Shown in pieces: positions 25,857-35,429 of a stretch of 64,000 bases of DNA. The notes below the pieces were generated by a model. That model worked only from the letters and a program-made list of their open reading frames with translations. It was not told where the DNA came from and did not search any database. Positions within the stretch are counted from its first letter, which is position 1. Each line of letters begins with the position of its first letter. Source of the DNA: Cryobacterium sp. Y11 (GTDB lineage Bacteria; Actinomycetota; Actinomycetes; Actinomycetales; Microbacteriaceae); assembly GCF_002929535.1 (NCBI RefSeq), contig NZ_PJJO01000061.1:62001-126000 (forward strand), read 5' to 3'. The translations under genes and the position numbers were made by a program.

Positions 25857-26438
25857 TCAGTCGTGAACTGAGCAGCCGATTCCATCCCGGTCGCCGTCGA
25901 GGCGTTGCGGGTCGGTTTTCTTCTGTCGGATCTCGATGCCCTCGGGGAAATACTGGCGAACCTCTAAGCAGGTCCAGGTGTGGGGCATTGAATGCGGGTT
26001 CAAGCCAGCATCGATCATCTCCTTTACGTGCGCGGCCTGGCTCGGTGGAATCGTTGGCAGGCACTGTCCTGCCGACCCGTATTCACGGAGACAGCCGCCG
26101 AGGGAAGTTGAGAGTTTTTCCAACTCTTTCGCGGGGTCGATAGCGGGGCGCTTCCCCGGCAGCGTCTTCGGATCCCGGGCCTTGGGCTTCCCCCGCGATG
26201 CGCTCTCCGCAAGGGGGGTTTCTTTGTGTTCGCCAAGCCCGGACACCTTCGCGTCCTTCAGCTTGAGTGCAACCGGTTTCTGCGAAGGTTTGATGCCCAA
26301 CTGTTGCGCGGAAACTTGGACCGCGGATGCATCCCACGGTTGGGCGATGACAGCACCCCCAGCGGCCAAGGAGGCTCCGGTCAGCAGTGCAACGCTGACG
26401 ACGATTTTCAGCCGGGAATGACGTTTTGGATTTTTCAT
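25857..26438 (-). CDS. exported protein with C-terminal excalibur-type motif
   Basis: 193 residues from ATG 26438, 1 nt after the oxidase stop (TAACATG). A basic N-terminus and hydrophobic stretch (IVVSVALLTGASLAAGGAVIA) form a signal peptide or anchor. The middle is Lys/Pro-rich and low-complexity. The C-terminus reads TDPQRLDGDRDGIGCSVHD, matching the excalibur extracellular calcium-binding motif DxDxDGxxC. Upstream Cys (C at SLGGCLREYG, GQCLPT, TWTCLEV) may form disulphides. In Gram-positives such motifs mark cell-surface proteins; its place in the operon suggests a role with the oxidised glycan, an inference. Confidence 0.75.
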   Translation of the reverse strand: MKNPKRHSRLKIVVSVALLTGASLAAGGAVIAQPWDASAVQVSAQQLGIKPSQKPVALKLKDAKVSGLGEHKETPLAESASRGKPKARDPKTLPGKRPAIDPAKELEKLSTSLGGCLREYGSAGQCLPTIPPSQAAHVKEMIDAGLNPHSMPHTWTCLEVRQYFPEGIEIRQKKTDPQRLDGDRDGIGCSVHD

Positions 26439-26439
26439 G

Positions 26440-28986
26440 TTATGAGACCCATATCCAATCTGCCGTGCTAGGCACGCCATTGCTGTCCAAGACGGTTAAT
26501 AGGTAAGGGCCTGGGGGTAGAAGGTTGGGGTTGGCGGGTATTTGCACGACCCGCGAACTTCCAGTGCCAGCGATGGGCAAGTCCACCAGACGCGCATTCG
26601 TGTCGGTCTGGTGCGTTGGCGACATGGGTGCCGTCAGACTGGCCGATACCACGTCACCGGTTACCGTAATGGGGAACGAATCGCCGTATTGGGCGGCGGT
26701 GGGCATGCCGGAGGCTGTGGGTCGTTCGCCCTTGTACAGATACGGGGGGCTGTACACCGAGATCTTCAACTCAAAGCTGTTGTCAACGGGATTGGAACCC
26801 AAGACGACGACTCGACCATCGGGCAGCAGGGTGGCGCTCGAATGATAGTTGCGACCAATCGGATCGCCCTCGATGGACTTCCAGAGCCCGGCCTCGGGGT
26901 CATAGATCGCCGCGGTGTTGACGTTGTCCGAACGGTTGTACTTAGCGCCGTCCGCCGCCAGAACGGTGCGATCCGGGAGGGAAACCAGGTTGACGTACAT
27001 CTTGCCAGGGCCGGGCAAATCCGGTCCCGCTTGATACGCCGGAGCGGTCTTGGAAAGTTCGATGATGTCGACCGTGCTGGTTGCGGCATTGTTCGTGTCC
27101 GAGTTACCCCCGCCGACGATCATGACCTTCTGGTCTTGGGCGGGTGGAAGCAGTACGGAACCGGCCTGGTCGCGGAGATCTTTCTGACGTAATCCCGGTA
27201 AATCCCAAATCTGAGCGGTGCGCCAATCATAGAGGGCCGCGCCCGTTCCCGGCAGACCATTTCCGAAGGTGTGGCCACCGGAATAAAACAGCATCCCGTC
27301 GTCCAGTAGATACATGTGCGGGTATGTGCCCCAGAAACTCCAGGTCTGGGGAACTTGGCCTATGGGGAGCCATTTCATTTGGGAGGAGTCGAACATCTCG
27401 GTGAGTACCGTGCCCTCTGCCTTTTCGTCGAGGCCGCCGGCGGACCACACGTCACCGTCACCGAGCTTCGTGAGGGTCGGATACCAGTGCGCACCGGCCA
27501 TGTCGGATAGGCGATGGAACTGGTCATCACTCGGATCGAAGTAGTAGCTTTTGTTCGATCCCTTGAACGTGTTCGGTCCCTGATCCTGCTGGGGATAGGC
27601 CAGGGTACCGCCGGCGATGAGTACCTTGCCGTCGGAGAGGGTCACGTGTCCGGCGCAGAACATGTCATATGGCGCGGGGACTTCGGTGTACACGTTGGTG
27701 TCGGGCGACCACACGACTGCACGGAATGTGCCCGCCGCGAATTGAGCGCCGTCATTCCCGCTCCCAGCGATGAGGAGAAGTCGGCCATCGTGCAGCAGCG
27801 TCGTATGGACGGTGCGCAAGGGCATGTCAACGTCGAGAACCCGCCAGCTCCCCACTGCGGCGGGGCCCGTGGTCGGCGGGTCCGTGCTATCTGGTGGAGG
27901 CACCGTGGCCAGCGAAGTCATGGAGTAGTTCGTGGTGAGAAGCGTGCCGTTCGAAGAAATAGAGAGGCCGAAGGCCACCCGGTCCACTCCGGAAGGAATC
28001 AACGGCAGGGGTGCGCGTGCCGTTGTCCACTCCGTGCTTGCGGGAAATGTGTCGAGCTCCGTCCAGTACGACCAGCCGGCGGTCGTGTGTTTGAAGACCG
28101 TGAGACCGTTCCCCGTCGAGGTCGACTTGTAATCGACCGAGATCTGGTAGCCGACACCTGCGACGACCGACGGGGCGCATCCTGGGGCCTCCGATTGCAG
28201 CAGCTTGGCGTCGCCGGAAATCAGGTTGGAGACGCTAATGCGGTAGGAGCGGGAACCCGTTGGCAACGCCGTTGGACTATCTGCGTCGAATCCTTGGGAA
28301 ACCGCCCTGTCCCCCCATCCGGCCGTGAAGAAACAGTCTGGGGTCGTGGCGCCCTCGGCGAGGGATCCATTGACGATGAGTTCGTTTGTGGGTCGCGGTG
28401 TTTCGCTTACTTGCGTGAGGGAGTAATCGTCAGTGGCTAGAGTCCCGTTGGCCGACAGTGAGATTCCGAAGACGATGCGGTCGGTTCCTGGTGGTATGAC
28501 GGGCGTTGTCGCCGCAGCCTCGACCCACGACGGGCTCGCGGGCACCGCGCCCAAGTCGCCCCAATAGAACCAGCCGTCTGCGGTGTGTCGAAAAACAGTC
28601 AGCGCCCCTTGCGGTGTGGACTTATGCCAAATGCCGAGCCGGTAGGTCTGTCCGGGTGTGACAGCGGGCGCGCACGCGTCCGTCTCTGTCTGGAGCAGTT
28701 TCTGATCTCCGGACACGTAGTTGTTCACGGATACTGAGACCGCGCGGCCGCCCGTTGGGCCTGCGATAAGCGACCAGGAGGCTTCAGTGCCCCAACCCGC
28801 TGGAGAGAAACACGTCGGCCAAGGTTCGCCCTGCTCCAATGACGGATTGGAAACGAGATTTACTGGCTCGGCTGCTGCACGAATGTCGACGGGTGCGGTG
28901 GCAAGGGGGATCAGCCCGAAGGTGAGGACAACGCCTTGCGCGAATATGGTCGCTGTGCGCGCGAGGAAAGTAGCTCTGAATGGCAC
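26440..28986 (-). CDS. GlxA-like secreted radical copper oxidase (galactose/glyoxal oxidase family)
   Basis: 848 residues from GTG 28986 (AGGGAG 8 nt upstream) with a signal peptide (about 1-38). Two homologous ~150-residue beta-rich modules follow (about 41-195 and 200-360), each with SNPSLEQG/VNGSLAEG, GDxKLLQxExxxCAP and LTVFxHTxxGWxYW, likely carbohydrate-binding. A kelch-type catalytic domain (about 375-745) carries the predicted copper/radical ligands: C444 (DMFCAGH) to crosslink Y502 (AHWYPT), Y714-H715 (GRNYHSS) and H792 (SPTHQTD), plus a candidate stacking Trp at W552. A C-terminal galactose-oxidase-like early-set domain (PPYLYKGERP onward) ends the protein. Members oxidise alcohols or aldehydes to make H2O2. 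First gene of the cluster. Confidence 0.9.
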   Translation of the reverse strand: MPFRATFLARTATIFAQGVVLTFGLIPLATAPVDIRAAAEPVNLVSNPSLEQGEPWPTCFSPAGWGTEASWSLIAGPTGGRAVSVSVNNYVSGDQKLLQTETDACAPAVTPGQTYRLGIWHKSTPQGALTVFRHTADGWFYWGDLGAVPASPSWVEAAATTPVIPPGTDRIVFGISLSANGTLATDDYSLTQVSETPRPTNELIVNGSLAEGATTPDCFFTAGWGDRAVSQGFDADSPTALPTGSRSYRISVSNLISGDAKLLQSEAPGCAPSVVAGVGYQISVDYKSTSTGNGLTVFKHTTAGWSYWTELDTFPASTEWTTARAPLPLIPSGVDRVAFGLSISSNGTLLTTNYSMTSLATVPPPDSTDPPTTGPAAVGSWRVLDVDMPLRTVHTTLLHDGRLLLIAGSGNDGAQFAAGTFRAVVWSPDTNVYTEVPAPYDMFCAGHVTLSDGKVLIAGGTLAYPQQDQGPNTFKGSNKSYYFDPSDDQFHRLSDMAGAHWYPTLTKLGDGDVWSAGGLDEKAEGTVLTEMFDSSQMKWLPIGQVPQTWSFWGTYPHMYLLDDGMLFYSGGHTFGNGLPGTGAALYDWRTAQIWDLPGLRQKDLRDQAGSVLLPPAQDQKVMIVGGGNSDTNNAATSTVDIIELSKTAPAYQAGPDLPGPGKMYVNLVSLPDRTVLAADGAKYNRSDNVNTAAIYDPEAGLWKSIEGDPIGRNYHSSATLLPDGRVVVLGSNPVDNSFELKISVYSPPYLYKGERPTASGMPTAAQYGDSFPITVTGDVVSASLTAPMSPTHQTDTNARLVDLPIAGTGSSRVVQIPANPNLLPPGPYLLTVLDSNGVPSTADWIWVS

Positions 28987-29243
28987 GGTTATGCTCCCTG
29001 AGGCCTTTGCGAATCGGCCACTCGGCTGAGTGGCTTAATTTCGGGTTCTCCTTGCCGGACTCTTAAATTGCCAGATCAAAGCTAAATTTTCCTCAACTTG
29101 TGAGGCTCGGGCATGAGCATAGCGAAATACTGTGAATCTGCCTAATCCCTCGGTTTGTCGTTGAATTTGCGGCTCAAAGCGATATTGAACCGCCGTCCGT
29201 GATTCGCCTTGATGCGATATGGGCGCCCGCGTAAGGTAGACGG
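28987..29243. other. divergent intergenic region between the glycan cluster and proS
   Basis: 257 bp, AT-rich from about 29035 to 29160. It contains an inverted repeat GCCACTC/GAGTGGC (29017-29023, 29028-29034, 4-nt loop) in the expected 5' leader of the oxidase gene, which could be an operator or a hairpin. I see no clear -10/-35 pair for the minus-strand operon. The proS promoter is at the right end. Confidence 0.55.
29209..29237 (+). promoter_or_regulatory. promoter of leaderless proS
   Basis: TTGATG (29209-29214) and TAAGGT (29232-29237) are spaced by exactly 17 bp. The -10 box ends 6 nt before GTG 29244, so transcription should start on the first base of the start codon. No Shine-Dalgarno sequence exists. 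Confidence 0.65.
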
Positions 29244-31007
29244 GTGCCTACACGTCTCTCCAACTACTTCCTCCGTACTCTTCGCGAAGATCCCTCCGAC
29301 GCGGAGGTGACCAGCCACCGCCTGCTCGTGCGGGCGGGCTACATCCGTCGCCAGGCTCCGGGTATTTTCGCTTGGCTGCCGCTCGGCCTGCGGGTGAAGG
29401 CCAAAGTGGAGCGCATCATCCGTGAAGAGATGACCGCTGCCGGCGCGCACGAGGTGCACTTTCCGGCGCTGCTGCCGCGCGAGCCCTACGAATTGACCGG
29501 CCGCTGGGACGAATACGGCGAAGGACTGTTTCGCCTGAAGGACCGCAAGGGCTCGGACATGCTGCTGGCACCGACCCACGAAGAGGTCTTTGCACTACTC
29601 GTCAAAGACCTGTACAGCAGCTATAAAGACCTGCCGCTGTCGATTTATCAGATTCAGGACAAGTACCGCGACGAGGCACGCTCGCGCGGCGGACTGCTGC
29701 GCGGCCGTGAATTCACCATGAAGGACGCCTACTCCTTTGACTACACCGACGCCGGCCTCGACGTCAGCTACCAACAGCAGCGCGACGCCTACGAGCGCAT
29801 CTTCAACCGCTTCGGTCTCGACTATGAGATCGTGAAAGCGGATGCCGGCGCAATGGGTGGCTCCAAGAGCGAAGAGTTCTTGCACCCCACCGCTGTCGGT
29901 GAAGACACCTTCGTGCGCAGCGCCAGCGGCTACGCGGCCAACATCGAGGCGTTTCGCACCCTCGTTCCGGCCGACAAAGACTTCACTAATCTGCCTGCCG
30001 CGCAGGTCTTCGACACCCCGAACACCCCGACTATTCAGACACTGGTCGACAAGGCCAACGCCGAGCACCCCCGCCTCGATGGCCGCGAGTGGACAGCGGC
30101 CGACACGCTCAAGAACGTCGTGCTCGCCCTGACGAGCCTGGACGGCACCCGTGAACTCATCGCGATCGGCGTTCCCGGCGACCGCGAGGTCGACCTCAAG
30201 CGCGTCGAGGTCGCCTTCGCCCCCGCCGAGGTGGAGGCCGCCAACGAGGGTGACTTCACCAAGAACCCCGGCCTGGTCAAGGGCTATATCGGGCCGTGGG
30301 GGGCGGCCGGCGCAGTGCTCGGCACGGTGTCGACCACCGGCATCCGTTTTCTGGTCGACCCGCGCGTGGTCGCCGGTACCGAGTGGATCACCGGAGCCAA
30401 CGAAGATAACCGTCACGTGTTCGGCCTCGTCGCCGGCCGTGACTTCGCCATCGACGACGTGGTCGAGGCCTCCGACGTGCGCGCCGGCGACCCGGCTCCC
30501 GACGGCTCGGGCCCTGTCGAACTCATTCGTGGCATGGAAATTGGGCACGTGTTTCAGCTCGGCCGCAAGTACGCCGAGGTGCTCGGTCTGAAGGTTCTCG
30601 ATGAGAACGGCAAGCTGGTCACCGTCACGATGGGCTCATACGGCATCGGCGTGACCCGCATTCTTGCGGTCATCGCCGAACTCAACAACGACGCAAAGGG
30701 TCTGATCTGGCCCGAATCGGTCACCCCGTTCGACGTGCACGTGATCGCCACCGGGCGCGATGAGATCGTCTTCGACACGTCAGAGGCCGTTGTCGCCGCG
30801 ATCGAGGCTACCGGCCGCGAGGTGCTCTATGACGATCGCCGCAAGGTCTCGCCCGGTGTCAAGTTCGGCGACGCGGAGCTCATCGGCGTGCCGTGGATCG
30901 TCATCGTCGGCCGGGGAGCCGCCGACGGCATCGTCGAACTGTGGAACCGCCGCACCGGCGACCGTGAGCAGGTCGACGTCGCCGACGTCGCCAAGCACTT
31001 CGCCTGA
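29244..31007 (+). CDS. proS: prolyl-tRNA synthetase
   Basis: 587 residues, the bacterial-type class II ProRS with the editing insertion between motifs 2 and 3 (about 225-405). Motif 1 includes [19 protein letters not shown], motif 2 [28 protein letters not shown] near 135-160, and motif 3 [14 protein letters not shown] near 462. The C-terminal anticodon-binding domain starts near 490. GTG start; leaderless by promoter position. Followed by a strong terminator. Confidence 0.96.
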   Translation: MPTRLSNYFLRTLREDPSDAEVTSHRLLVRAGYIRRQAPGIFAWLPLGLRVKAKVERIIREEMTAAGAHEVHFPALLPREPYELTGRWDEYGEGLFRLKDRKGSDMLLAPTHEEVFALLVKDLYSSYKDLPLSIYQIQDKYRDEARSRGGLLRGREFTMKDAYSFDYTDAGLDVSYQQQRDAYERIFNRFGLDYEIVKADAGAMGGSKSEEFLHPTAVGEDTFVRSASGYAANIEAFRTLVPADKDFTNLPAAQVFDTPNTPTIQTLVDKANAEHPRLDGREWTAADTLKNVVLALTSLDGTRELIAIGVPGDREVDLKRVEVAFAPAEVEAANEGDFTKNPGLVKGYIGPWGAAGAVLGTVSTTGIRFLVDPRVVAGTEWITGANEDNRHVFGLVAGRDFAIDDVVEASDVRAGDPAPDGSGPVELIRGMEIGHVFQLGRKYAEVLGLKVLDENGKLVTVTMGSYGIGVTRILAVIAELNNDAKGLIWPESVTPFDVHVIATGRDEIVFDTSEAVVAAIEATGREVLYDDRRKVSPGVKFGDAELIGVPWIVIVGRGAADGIVELWNRRTGDREQVDVADVAKHFA

Positions 31008-31020
31008 GCCGTAATTCTCA

Positions 31021-31061
31021 GAACGGATGCTGCCGGCTGGCCGAGCCGGCAGCATCCGTTC
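31021..31061 (+). terminator. strong intrinsic terminator after proS
   Basis: An 18-bp perfect stem (31021-31038 with 31044-31061) closes a 5-nt loop, followed by TTATC. It separates proS from the nusA operon. The arms contain the CGGATGC/GCATCCG words common in this genome. Confidence 0.85.
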
Positions 31062-31193
31062 TTATCGACCCCGCTTCACCGAGCCAAGTGGGTGATGGGA
31101 CGCCGCAGATTCAGGTACCGTAGTATCCAGCCCGCTGCGCGGTTTCGCGGCGGCAAGATCATGCGACTAGATCGTACGTAGAGGAGGCCGGCC

Positions 31194-32231
31194 ATGGACA
31201 TCGACCTCAGTGTTTTGCGGCTACTGGAGCGCGAAAAAGAGATTCCCTTTGAGGAACTCGTACAAATCATTGAACAGGCAATTCTGACCGCCTATGTCAA
31301 GCACATCCAGCAAGATGTGACCAAGCTTGAAGCGTCGAAAATTGCTGAAGCCAAGCACGATATCCAGGAAGTCCCCGAAGCGCGCGTTGTTCTCGACCGC
31401 AAATCGGGCCACGTGGACATTTATATTCCCGAGCACGACGAAGACGGCAACGTTATCGGCGAAGCCATTGACAACCCGACCGACTTCGGCCGTATCGCGG
31501 CCTTCGCTGCCAAGCAGGTCATCAACCAGCGTCTGCGCGACCTGGCCGACGACGCGGTGCTTGGCGAGTTCAAGGGCCGTGAGGGTGACATTGTTGCTGG
31601 AATCATTCAGCAGGGTCCGAACCCCCGCATGATTCACGTCGACCTCGGCACCATCGAAGCGATCATGCCCCCCGAGGAGCAGGTTCCCACCGAAAGCTAC
31701 GTGCACGGCGCGCGCATTCGCGTGTTCGTCACTGCCGTCGGTCGCGGACTCAAGGGACCGCAGATCACCGTGTCGCGCACCCACCCGTCGCTCGTTCGCA
31801 AGCTGTTTGCACTCGAGGTGCCAGAGATCGCCAGCGGAGTCGTCGAGATCGTCTCGCTCGCCCGCGAAGCCGGCCACCGCACCAAGATTGCCGTGCGCGC
31901 CACAGAGCCCGGCGTCAACGCCAAGGGCGCCTGCATCGGCGAACTCGGCCAGCGCGTACGCGCCGTGACCGTTGAACTCAACAACGAAAAGATCGACATC
32001 GTCGACTTCTCGCCCGACCTCGCAACCTTCGTTGCGAGCGCCCTGTCGCCGGCCAAGGTGACCAGTGCCTACGTGATCGACGAGTCGATCAAGGCTGTGC
32101 GTGCCCTCGTTCCCGACTACCAGCTGTCCCTCGCGATCGGCAAAGAGGGTCAAAATGCCCGCCTCGCGGCCAAGCTGACCGGTGCGAAAATCGACATTCA
32201 GCCAGACAGCATTCTGGAGGATGCCGAATAG
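31194..32231 (+). CDS. nusA: transcription termination/antitermination factor NusA
   Basis: 345 residues: N-terminal polymerase-binding domain (about 1-130), S1 domain (about 135-200, with GIIQQGPNPRMIHVDLG), KH1 and KH2 (about 205-345, ending AIGKEGQNARLAAKLTGAKI). No C-terminal acidic repeats, as usual in actinobacteria. AGAGGAGG precedes ATG 31194 by about 7 nt. It heads the nusA-ylxR-infB operon; rimP, often placed before nusA, is absent here. Confidence 0.96.
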   Translation: MDIDLSVLRLLEREKEIPFEELVQIIEQAILTAYVKHIQQDVTKLEASKIAEAKHDIQEVPEARVVLDRKSGHVDIYIPEHDEDGNVIGEAIDNPTDFGRIAAFAAKQVINQRLRDLADDAVLGEFKGREGDIVAGIIQQGPNPRMIHVDLGTIEAIMPPEEQVPTESYVHGARIRVFVTAVGRGLKGPQITVSRTHPSLVRKLFALEVPEIASGVVEIVSLAREAGHRTKIAVRATEPGVNAKGACIGELGQRVRAVTVELNNEKIDIVDFSPDLATFVASALSPAKVTSAYVIDESIKAVRALVPDYQLSLAIGKEGQNARLAAKLTGAKIDIQPDSILEDAE

Positions 32232-32239
32232 GGGGTACG

Positions 32240-32497
32240 ATGGACTCCGTTAGAACGTGTATTGGCTGCCGTTCGCGCGCCCCTCGATCCTCACTTTTGC
32301 GGATCGTTGCTGGGAAATCAGAGGTTGTGGTGGATGAAACCGCCACAATGCCCGGTAGAGGTGCGTGGCTGCATGCCCGTGAAGCGTGCTTTCAGGATGC
32401 CGTAAGGCGACACGCTTTTGGGCGTGCCTTTCGCGTGACCGGGTCACTGGACGCGAAACAACTAGAGAACAGGCTGAATTGGCTTATGGATAACTAA
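32240..32497 (+). CDS. ylxR: YlxR family RNA-binding protein
   Basis: 85 residues, DUF448/YlxR, a small basic protein encoded between nusA and infB in most bacteria. The signature RTCIGCRSRAPRSSLLRIV and the GRGAWLH block near residue 39 are both present. Eight nucleotides separate it from nusA. Proposed roles include RNA binding and modulation of RNase P or transcription in other organisms. Confidence 0.9.
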   Translation: MDSVRTCIGCRSRAPRSSLLRIVAGKSEVVVDETATMPGRGAWLHAREACFQDAVRRHAFGRAFRVTGSLDAKQLENRLNWLMDN

Positions 32498-32573
32498 TGA
32501 GCGGCTCGAAATGAGACCCGTCCGTTACTAACGGTCTGCCCCTTTCCGGGTGCAGGCCCGGAACAGGAGAATT

Positions 32574-35429
32574 GTGGCTGCGAAACCACGCGTACACGAG
32601 ATCGCTACCGAACTCGGAGTCGACAGCAAGGTAGCCCTTGCTAAATTGAAAGAAATGGGCGAGTTCGTCAAGGGACCGTCTTCCAGTGTTGAACCGCCGG
32701 TAGCGCGTCGCCTTCGCGCGGCCCTGCAAGCGGAAAGCGCAGCGGCTAAGGCTTCAACGCCAGCGCCCTCCGCTGGCGCTGCTACAACGGCAACGCCGGC
32801 TCGTCCGAGCCACGGTGCCAAACCGGGCGCTCGCCCTGGCCCCAAGCCCCCAACAATCGAACCGGTCGCCCCTGTCGTCGTCGAGGCTGCCCAGACAGCG
32901 GATGCTGCGCCCGTTCCGGTCGCACCACTCACCGTTGCAGAGCGTCAGGCCCAAGCCGCCGAGAAAGCCGCGGTAGCGCAGAAGGTTGCTGCTGCCGACA
33001 TGGCTGCCGCCGCCGAGGCCGCAGACAAGCCGAGCACCGACACCCCCGATGCAAAGGCCACGGCAGGATCGGCTACGCCGGTCAAGCCCGGTATGCCGCG
33101 CCCCGGAGCTGCGCGCCCCGGTAACAACCCGTTCGCCAGCAATCAGGGCATGGGTCAGCGCCCAGCTCAGCCGCCGCGTCCGGGGAACAACCCGTTCGCG
33201 AGCGCGCAGGGCATGGGTCAGCGCCCGGCGGCACCCACTCCGAGCAACATTCCGCGCCCTCCGGCACCTCGTCCGGGTGCCCCGCGTCCCGGTGGACCCG
33301 GCCAGGCCGCACGCCCGACCGGTTTTGGTCAGCGTCCAGGTGCCTTCCAGCGCCCAGGTGGTGCACCGGGTGGAGCCGGCGCAGCACGCCCCGGATTCAC
33401 TCGTCCCGGCGCTCCAGCCGGAGCTCCCGGCTTCGGCCCGCCTCGCCCTGCCGGTGGTGGCGGTGGAGCTGGTCGCGGTCGCGGACCGGGTGGCGGCACA
33501 GCCGGTGCCTTCGGTCGCGGTGGTGGCAAGAACAAGGCGCGCAAGTCCAAGCGTACGAAGAGAGCAGAGTTCGAGCTGCGCGAGGCCCCGTCGCTGGGTG
33601 GAGTATCAGTACCCCGCGGCGACGGTGGAACCGTTGTTCGCCTGCGTCGCGGAGCATCCATCACCGACTTCGCCGACAAGATTGACGCGAGCCCCGGAAA
33701 CCTCGTTACCGTACTGTTCCACCTCGGTGAAATGGCCACGGCAACGGAGTCACTCGACGAGGCCACGTTTGACGTACTCGGTAGCGAGCTCGGCTACAAG
33801 ATTCAGATGGTGTCGCCCGATGACGAAGACCGTGAGCTGCTGCTCGGGTTCGACATCGACATCGATCAAGAGCTTGAAGACGAAACCGACGAAGACCTCG
33901 AGATTCGTCCTCCCGTCGTCACCGTCATGGGCCACGTCGACCATGGTAAGACCGCGCTTCTTGACGCGATCCGTAACGCCAAGGTCGCCGAGGGTGAGGC
34001 CGGTGGAATCACGCAGCACATTGGTGCGTACCAGATCATCACCGAGCACGAGGGCATCGACCGTGCCATGACCTTCATTGACACACCGGGCCACGAGGCG
34101 TTCACCGCCATGCGTGCTCGTGGTGCGCAGGTCACCGATATCGCCATCCTCGTGGTCGCCGCCGACGACGGCATCATGCCGCAGACGATTGAGGCACTCA
34201 ACCACGCGCAGGCCGCCAACGTGCCGATCGTGGTCGCGGTGAACAAGATTGACAAGCCAGGGGCTAACCCGCAGAAGGTTCGTCAGCAGCTCACCGAATT
34301 CGGTCTCGTCGCCGAAGAGTATGGCGGAGACGTCATGTTCGTCGACGTGTCGGCCAAAAACAAGACCGGTATCAAGGAAATTCTTGACGCCGTGCTCCTG
34401 GTTGCCGATGCCGCACTCGACATGCGCTCCAACCCGAATAAGGATGCCCGTGGTGTCGCCATCGAGGCTCGCCTCGACAAGGGCCGCGGCGCGGTGGCAA
34501 CCGTACTCATCCAGTCCGGAACGCTGAAGGTCGGAGACTCCATCGTCGCCGGAACGGCTTACGGCCGCGTTCGTGCGATGGCCGACGAAAACGGTGTTGC
34601 CGTTCTCGCTGCCACGCCGTCCCGCGCGGTTCAGGTGCAGGGTCTGTCGAGCGTTCCCCGCGCCGGTGACACTTTCCTCGTCATCGAGGAAGACCGCACC
34701 GCCCGTCAGATCGCCGAGAAGCGTGAAGCCGCCGAGCGCAACGCACTGCTGGCCAAGGCCCGCAAGCGCATCAGCCTCGAAGACTTCACCCGTGCCCTCG
34801 AAGAGGGCAAGGTCGAGTCGCTCAACCTCATCATCAAGGGTGACGTTTCCGGTGCCGTTGAGGCCCTGGAAGAGTCACTGCTTAAGATCGAGGTCGACGA
34901 CTCGGTTCAGCTGCGCATCATCCACCGTGGTGTCGGCGCTGTCACGGAGAGCGACGTCAACCTCGCCACCGTCGACAACGCCATCATCATCGGGTTCAAC
35001 GTTCGTCCAGACACGAAGGCCCGCGAGCGTGCTGCTCGCGAAGGCGTCGACGTGCGCTTCTACTCCGTCATCTACTCCGCCCTCGAGGACATCGAGAATT
35101 CCCTCAAGGGAATGCTCAAGCCCGAGTACGAAGAGGTTCAGAGTGGTATCGCCGAAATTCGCGAGGTTTTCAGCTCGTCGAAGTTCGGAAACGTCGCCGG
35201 TGTCATCGTGCGCTCCGGTACCATCACCCGAAATGCCAAGGCTCGCGTTATTCGCGAGGGCATCGTGGTGGGAGACAACCTGGGCATCGAGTCGCTGCGC
35301 CGCTTCAAGGACGATGTCACCGAGGTCCGGACGGACTTCGAGTGTGGTATCGGACTGGGCAAGTTCAACGACATCCGAATTGGCGATGAGATTGAGACCA
35401 TCGAAATGAAGGAAAAGCCGCGCGTCTAG
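32574..35429 (+). CDS. infB: translation initiation factor IF-2
   Basis: 951 residues. IF2_N domain at the start ([31 protein letters not shown]), then a long Ala/Pro/Gly/Arg-rich linker (about 45-325) with a duplicated [16 protein letters not shown] unit near 182-218. The GTPase domain has GHVDHGKT near 453, DTPGHEAF near 503 and NKIDKPG near 557, followed by domains II-IV. GTG 32574 (CAGGAG 5 nt upstream) gives the family N-terminus VAAKPRV; an in-frame GTG 24 nt earlier is unlikely. The linker is low complexity and probably disordered. Confidence 0.96.
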   Translation: MAAKPRVHEIATELGVDSKVALAKLKEMGEFVKGPSSSVEPPVARRLRAALQAESAAAKASTPAPSAGAATTATPARPSHGAKPGARPGPKPPTIEPVAPVVVEAAQTADAAPVPVAPLTVAERQAQAAEKAAVAQKVAAADMAAAAEAADKPSTDTPDAKATAGSATPVKPGMPRPGAARPGNNPFASNQGMGQRPAQPPRPGNNPFASAQGMGQRPAAPTPSNIPRPPAPRPGAPRPGGPGQAARPTGFGQRPGAFQRPGGAPGGAGAARPGFTRPGAPAGAPGFGPPRPAGGGGGAGRGRGPGGGTAGAFGRGGGKNKARKSKRTKRAEFELREAPSLGGVSVPRGDGGTVVRLRRGASITDFADKIDASPGNLVTVLFHLGEMATATESLDEATFDVLGSELGYKIQMVSPDDEDRELLLGFDIDIDQELEDETDEDLEIRPPVVTVMGHVDHGKTALLDAIRNAKVAEGEAGGITQHIGAYQIITEHEGIDRAMTFIDTPGHEAFTAMRARGAQVTDIAILVVAADDGIMPQTIEALNHAQAANVPIVVAVNKIDKPGANPQKVRQQLTEFGLVAEEYGGDVMFVDVSAKNKTGIKEILDAVLLVADAALDMRSNPNKDARGVAIEARLDKGRGAVATVLIQSGTLKVGDSIVAGTAYGRVRAMADENGVAVLAATPSRAVQVQGLSSVPRAGDTFLVIEEDRTARQIAEKREAAERNALLAKARKRISLEDFTRALEEGKVESLNLIIKGDVSGAVEALEESLLKIEVDDSVQLRIIHRGVGAVTESDVNLATVDNAIIIGFNVRPDTKARERAAREGVDVRFYSVIYSALEDIENSLKGMLKPEYEEVQSGIAEIREVFSSSKFGNVAGVIVRSGTITRNAKARVIREGIVVGDNLGIESLRRFKDDVTEVRTDFECGIGLGKFNDIRIGDEIETIEMKEKPRV

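Noticed and set aside
29017-29034. Intrinsic terminator on the plus strand
   Set aside because: The hairpin is followed by an AT-rich run, but no plus-strand gene precedes it; kept only as a feature of the oxidase leader.
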